This document shows positions 31,137 through 33,044 of a stretch of 33,044 nucleotides of DNA, piece after piece (the first letter of the stretch is position 1; the number at the start of each line of letters is the position of its first letter). Both the position numbers and the translations under genes were made by a program. The notes beneath the pieces were generated by a model. The model did no database searches. It worked only from the letters and a program-made list of their open reading frames with translations, and was not told the origin of the DNA. The stretch comes from JBCCFK01 sp965262315 (GTDB lineage Bacteria > Actinomycetota > Acidimicrobiia > Acidimicrobiales > UBA8592), in the NCBI GenBank assembly GCA_965262315.1, contig CBDHFJ010000042.1, forward strand, positions 1 through 33,044. The letters are read 5' to 3'.

Positions 31137-31928
31137 CGTCGGTGACGAAGGTGTGCAGCATCAGGCGTCACCGTGCCGTTGACCGGCGATGGCCGGCGTC
31201 GGTCCACGCCTTGCGATACGCGGCGACCTTGTCGGCCAGCTCCTCGAGGCTCTGGCCCGAGCAGGTGTGTCAGCAGGTGGAAACCATTGGTCCCGGCGAG
31301 CTTGAAGGACTCGACGTTGCCGGCGGTGGTGTACCAGATCGGCGATGCTCGTCCTGGACGGGGCGCGGCAACGGCAGCACCTCGACCGGCCCCTTCGGGC
31401 CCTCGTAGGTGACCGCCTCGCCGCGCCACATCCGGCGGAGCTCGTCGATCTGGTCGAGCAGCGCGGTCTTGGGCTGCTGGAAGTTCTGGGGTCGAAGGAT
31501 GAAGTCCTCGGGATGCCAACCCGCTGCGATCGAGAGGCCGACGCGACCACGCCTGACAGGTTGTCGACGACGGCCCACTCCTCCGCCGCGCGCACGGGGT
31601 GGTGCAGCGGCAGGACGCAGGAGCCGGAGCGGATGCCGACGCTTCTCGGTCACCGCAGCGATCGCCGCACCGGTCACCGAGGGGTTCGGGGAACGGTCCG
31701 CCGAAGGCGTTAAAGTGGCGCTCGGGCGTCCAGACGGCGCCGAAGCCGTTGCTCGTCGGCGAAGCGAGCGGAGTCGAGGAGACACCTCATAGGCCGTTGG
31801 CGACCCTCGCCGGCCTCGGACCCGAAGAAGAAGAGGCTCATGTCGAGGCCGTGCTCTCGGTGCTGTCGGCCGGTGGCGACAGACCCGGCGGGGCGGGGAC
31901 TGCGGCGAGGCCTTCGTAGAGGACGACG
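31137..31928 (-). pseudogene. Luciferase-like monooxygenase domain inserted in NRPS A domain; multiply frameshifted
   Basis: Read piecewise in all three minus frames, this stretch gives one continuous LLM domain of the MupA/Atu3671 type: HGLDMSLFFFGSEAGEG, then LLDSARFADEQ, GFGAVWTPERHFNAFGGPF, PNPSVTGAAIAAVTEK, VGIRSGSCVLPLHHPVRAAE, VGLSIAAGWHPEDFILRPQN, MWRGEAVTYEGPKGP, PIWYTTAGNVESFKLAG, QSLEELADKVAAYRKAWTDA, LMLHTFVTD. I count about 13 frame changes (8 extra bases, for example C31928, T31782, C31748, C31641, C31165, G31137, and 5 apparent losses), summing to zero, so both flanks stay in one frame. The pieces keep family residues with no missense decay, which argues for local sequence error. 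The predicted role is FMN-dependent oxidation of the PCP-bound glycine. Confidence 0.8.
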
Positions 31929-33044
31929 CTTCCAGCCACGCGTCAGCGGGTAGAAGAGCTCGAGCACGGAGATGTCGAACGACAGCGTGGTCACCGACAG
32001 CCAGGTCCCGGGCTCGGTCCCCACGTGGGGTTCCATGGCCCGCAGGAAGCTGTCCACGTTGCCGTGCTGGACCATGACCCCCTTCGGCAGCCCGGTGGAG
32101 CCCGAGGTGTACATCATGTAGGCCAGGTCGCGTTCGGCCACGGCGGGGAGAACTTCGCGAGGCGGGATCGAACCGTCGGCGGCGGTGGCGCCGATGTCCA
32201 ACGCGGCCGGAGCGCCCTCGGGCACCGAGGCCAGATCGTCGGTGAGCACCAAGTCCATGGCGGCGTCGCCAACCATGAAGGTGAGCCGGTCCGCAGGGAA
32301 TCGCGGGTCCAGCGGCACGTACGCCGCGCCGGCCATCAGCACCCCCAGGATGCCGACGACCATGTCGAGGCCGGGAGCCGTGGACACCCCGACGAAGCCA
32401 CCGGGCTTGACCCCGTGCCGCTCGAGCGCGGTGGCCACACGGCGGGCCCGCTGCTCGAGGTCGGCGTAGGAGATCTCACGCCCCCGGTGCACGACGGCAG
32501 TGGCATCGGGCGTGGCCGCGGCGGCGGCCAGGAACTGCGCATGCAGCGCGCCGGCGAACGGGGCCTCGTCGGGCACACCGCCCTTGCGGAACAGTGCCTC
32601 GGTCTCGTCGGGACCCAACACGGGCAGGTCGACGAGCAGACCGGTCGATCCAGCGTGGTAGGCGACGGCGAACACCTCGAGACCGGCGGCGATCCGTCCC
32701 GCGAGCCCGACGCTCTCGGAACGGGCGAGGACACGACAGGCGGCACCACCCTCGACGATGCCGATCTCCAGTCGGGCATCGGTGCTGGTGGCACCGTCCA
32801 CGATGGCGACCGCCGATCCCGGCGTGTCGATCGGTCCATCGACCTGCTCGGGCATCCGGATGGGCACGTCTCGAAGGAACGGACCGCGATCCCGGGCGGC
32901 GCCGATGGCGGTGGCGATCTCGGCCACGGCGTCGGCGCTGGAAGCTCCGGCATCGACCTCGAGCGGGACGGGCACCACGGTGGTGAACCACGAGCGCAGC
33001 GCGGTGGAGATCTCGGGGGCCACGTCCACGCCGATCGTTGCCGC
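31710..33044 (-). CDS. NRPS fragment: condensation domain end and adenylation domain A1-A4 (5' end outside window)
   Basis: The frame is open to the right edge, so the gene begins beyond 33044. Contents in order: C-terminal part of a condensation domain (ALRSWFTTVVPVPLEVDAG and LRDVPIRMPEQVDG), a linker (LPVLGPDETEALFRKGGVPD), then the A domain: DATAVVHRGREISYADLEQRA, A2 GGFVGVSTAPGLDMVVGILGVLMAGAAYVPLDP, A3 YMMYTSGSTGLPKGVMV, and A4 LSFDISVLELFYPLTRG. A4 supplies Asp235, Ile236 and Leu239 of the specificity code. Real coding ends near 31930; the remaining residues down to 31710 are a mixture of true and shifted frame. It joins the LLM insert between A4 and A5 and continues at 31124. It is co-directional with, and upstream of, the PKS. 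Confidence 0.9.
   Translation of the reverse strand, partial: AATIGVDVAPEISTALRSWFTTVVPVPLEVDAGASSADAVAEIATAIGAARDRGPFLRDVPIRMPEQVDGPIDTPGSAVAIVDGATSTDARLEIGIVEGGAACRVLARSESVGLAGRIAAGLEVFAVAYHAGSTGLLVDLPVLGPDETEALFRKGGVPDEAPFAGALHAQFLAAAAATPDATAVVHRGREISYADLEQRARRVATALERHGVKPGGFVGVSTAPGLDMVVGILGVLMAGAAYVPLDPRFPADRLTFMVGDAAMDLVLTDDLASVPEGAPAALDIGATAADGSIPPREVLPAVAERDLAYMMYTSGSTGLPKGVMVQHGNVDSFLRAMEPHVGTEPGTWLSVTTLSFDISVLELFYPLTRGWKRRPLRRPRRSPRPAGSVATGRQHREHGLDMSLFFFGSEAGEGRQRPMRCLLDSARFADEQRLRRRLDARAPL

Noticed and set aside
31137..31928. Programmed frameshifting or a genuine ancient pseudogene in the LLM domain
   Set aside because: Thirteen shifts cannot be programmed, and the lack of missense decay argues against age; sequence error is the simpler reading, though unproven.
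1..33044. tRNA, rRNA, riboswitches, insertion sequences, integrases, origins
   Set aside because: I saw no cloverleaf, rRNA-like stretch, transposase or integrase gene, or known riboswitch motif.

Overview
The window is high-GC bacterial DNA with actinobacterial hallmarks: an F420-type luciferase-like oxidoreductase, a DUF222/HNH endonuclease, a DUF2510 tail on an M48 protease, and many genes that start 6-8 nt after a TANNNT -10 box (leaderless mRNAs). The class is probably Acidimicrobiia or a relative; that is inference from gene content, not a phylogeny.

Layout. 1-9.0 kb is housekeeping and catabolic: a nucleoside hydrolase (cut by the left edge), two small beta-rich proteins, an HtpX-like membrane protease with DUF2510, a TolB-like lipoprotein, an SDR, a phytanoyl-CoA dioxygenase-like oxygenase, a LysE-type exporter divergent from an Lrp/AsnC regulator, a histidine phosphatase and an F420-type oxidoreductase. 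8.9-12.1 kb looks accessory: an orphan Imm7-family immunity protein, two tiny membrane proteins, a DUF222-HNH gene, a GNAT, and about 490 bp of non-coding DNA holding a duplicated hairpin whose arms carry a compensatory base-pair change. 12.4-16.4 kb holds a small membrane protein, a Cof-type HAD phosphatase, methionine aminopeptidase, a MaoC-like hydratase, an enoyl-CoA hydratase-like protein and a small hypothetical.

16.5-20.5 kb is a tightly coupled four-gene operon: circularly permuted ATP-grasp, alpha-E protein, transglutaminase-like protease, and Anbu-type proteasome homologue. This set has been proposed to form a peptide-ligation and peptide-hydrolysis system. A tandem CaiB/BaiF CoA-transferase fusion follows; its frame is broken by one base.

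22.9-33.0 kb, on the minus strand, is the end of a hybrid NRPS-PKS assembly line. It has a C-A-PCP module whose adenylation domain carries a luciferase-like monooxygenase (LLM) between motifs A4 and A5. Its specificity residues (DILQLGVIWK) read as glycine. It is followed by a KS-AT-KR-DH-ACP-TE protein with an unusual KR-before-DH order. About 800 bp of the LLM-encoding region contains roughly 13 frame changes, while the protein recovered piecewise is well conserved, so I suspect local sequence error. The most interesting system is this oxygenase-bearing glycine module, which resembles amide-forming glycine modules but is followed by another PKS module. The Anbu operon and the compensatory hairpin pair come next.
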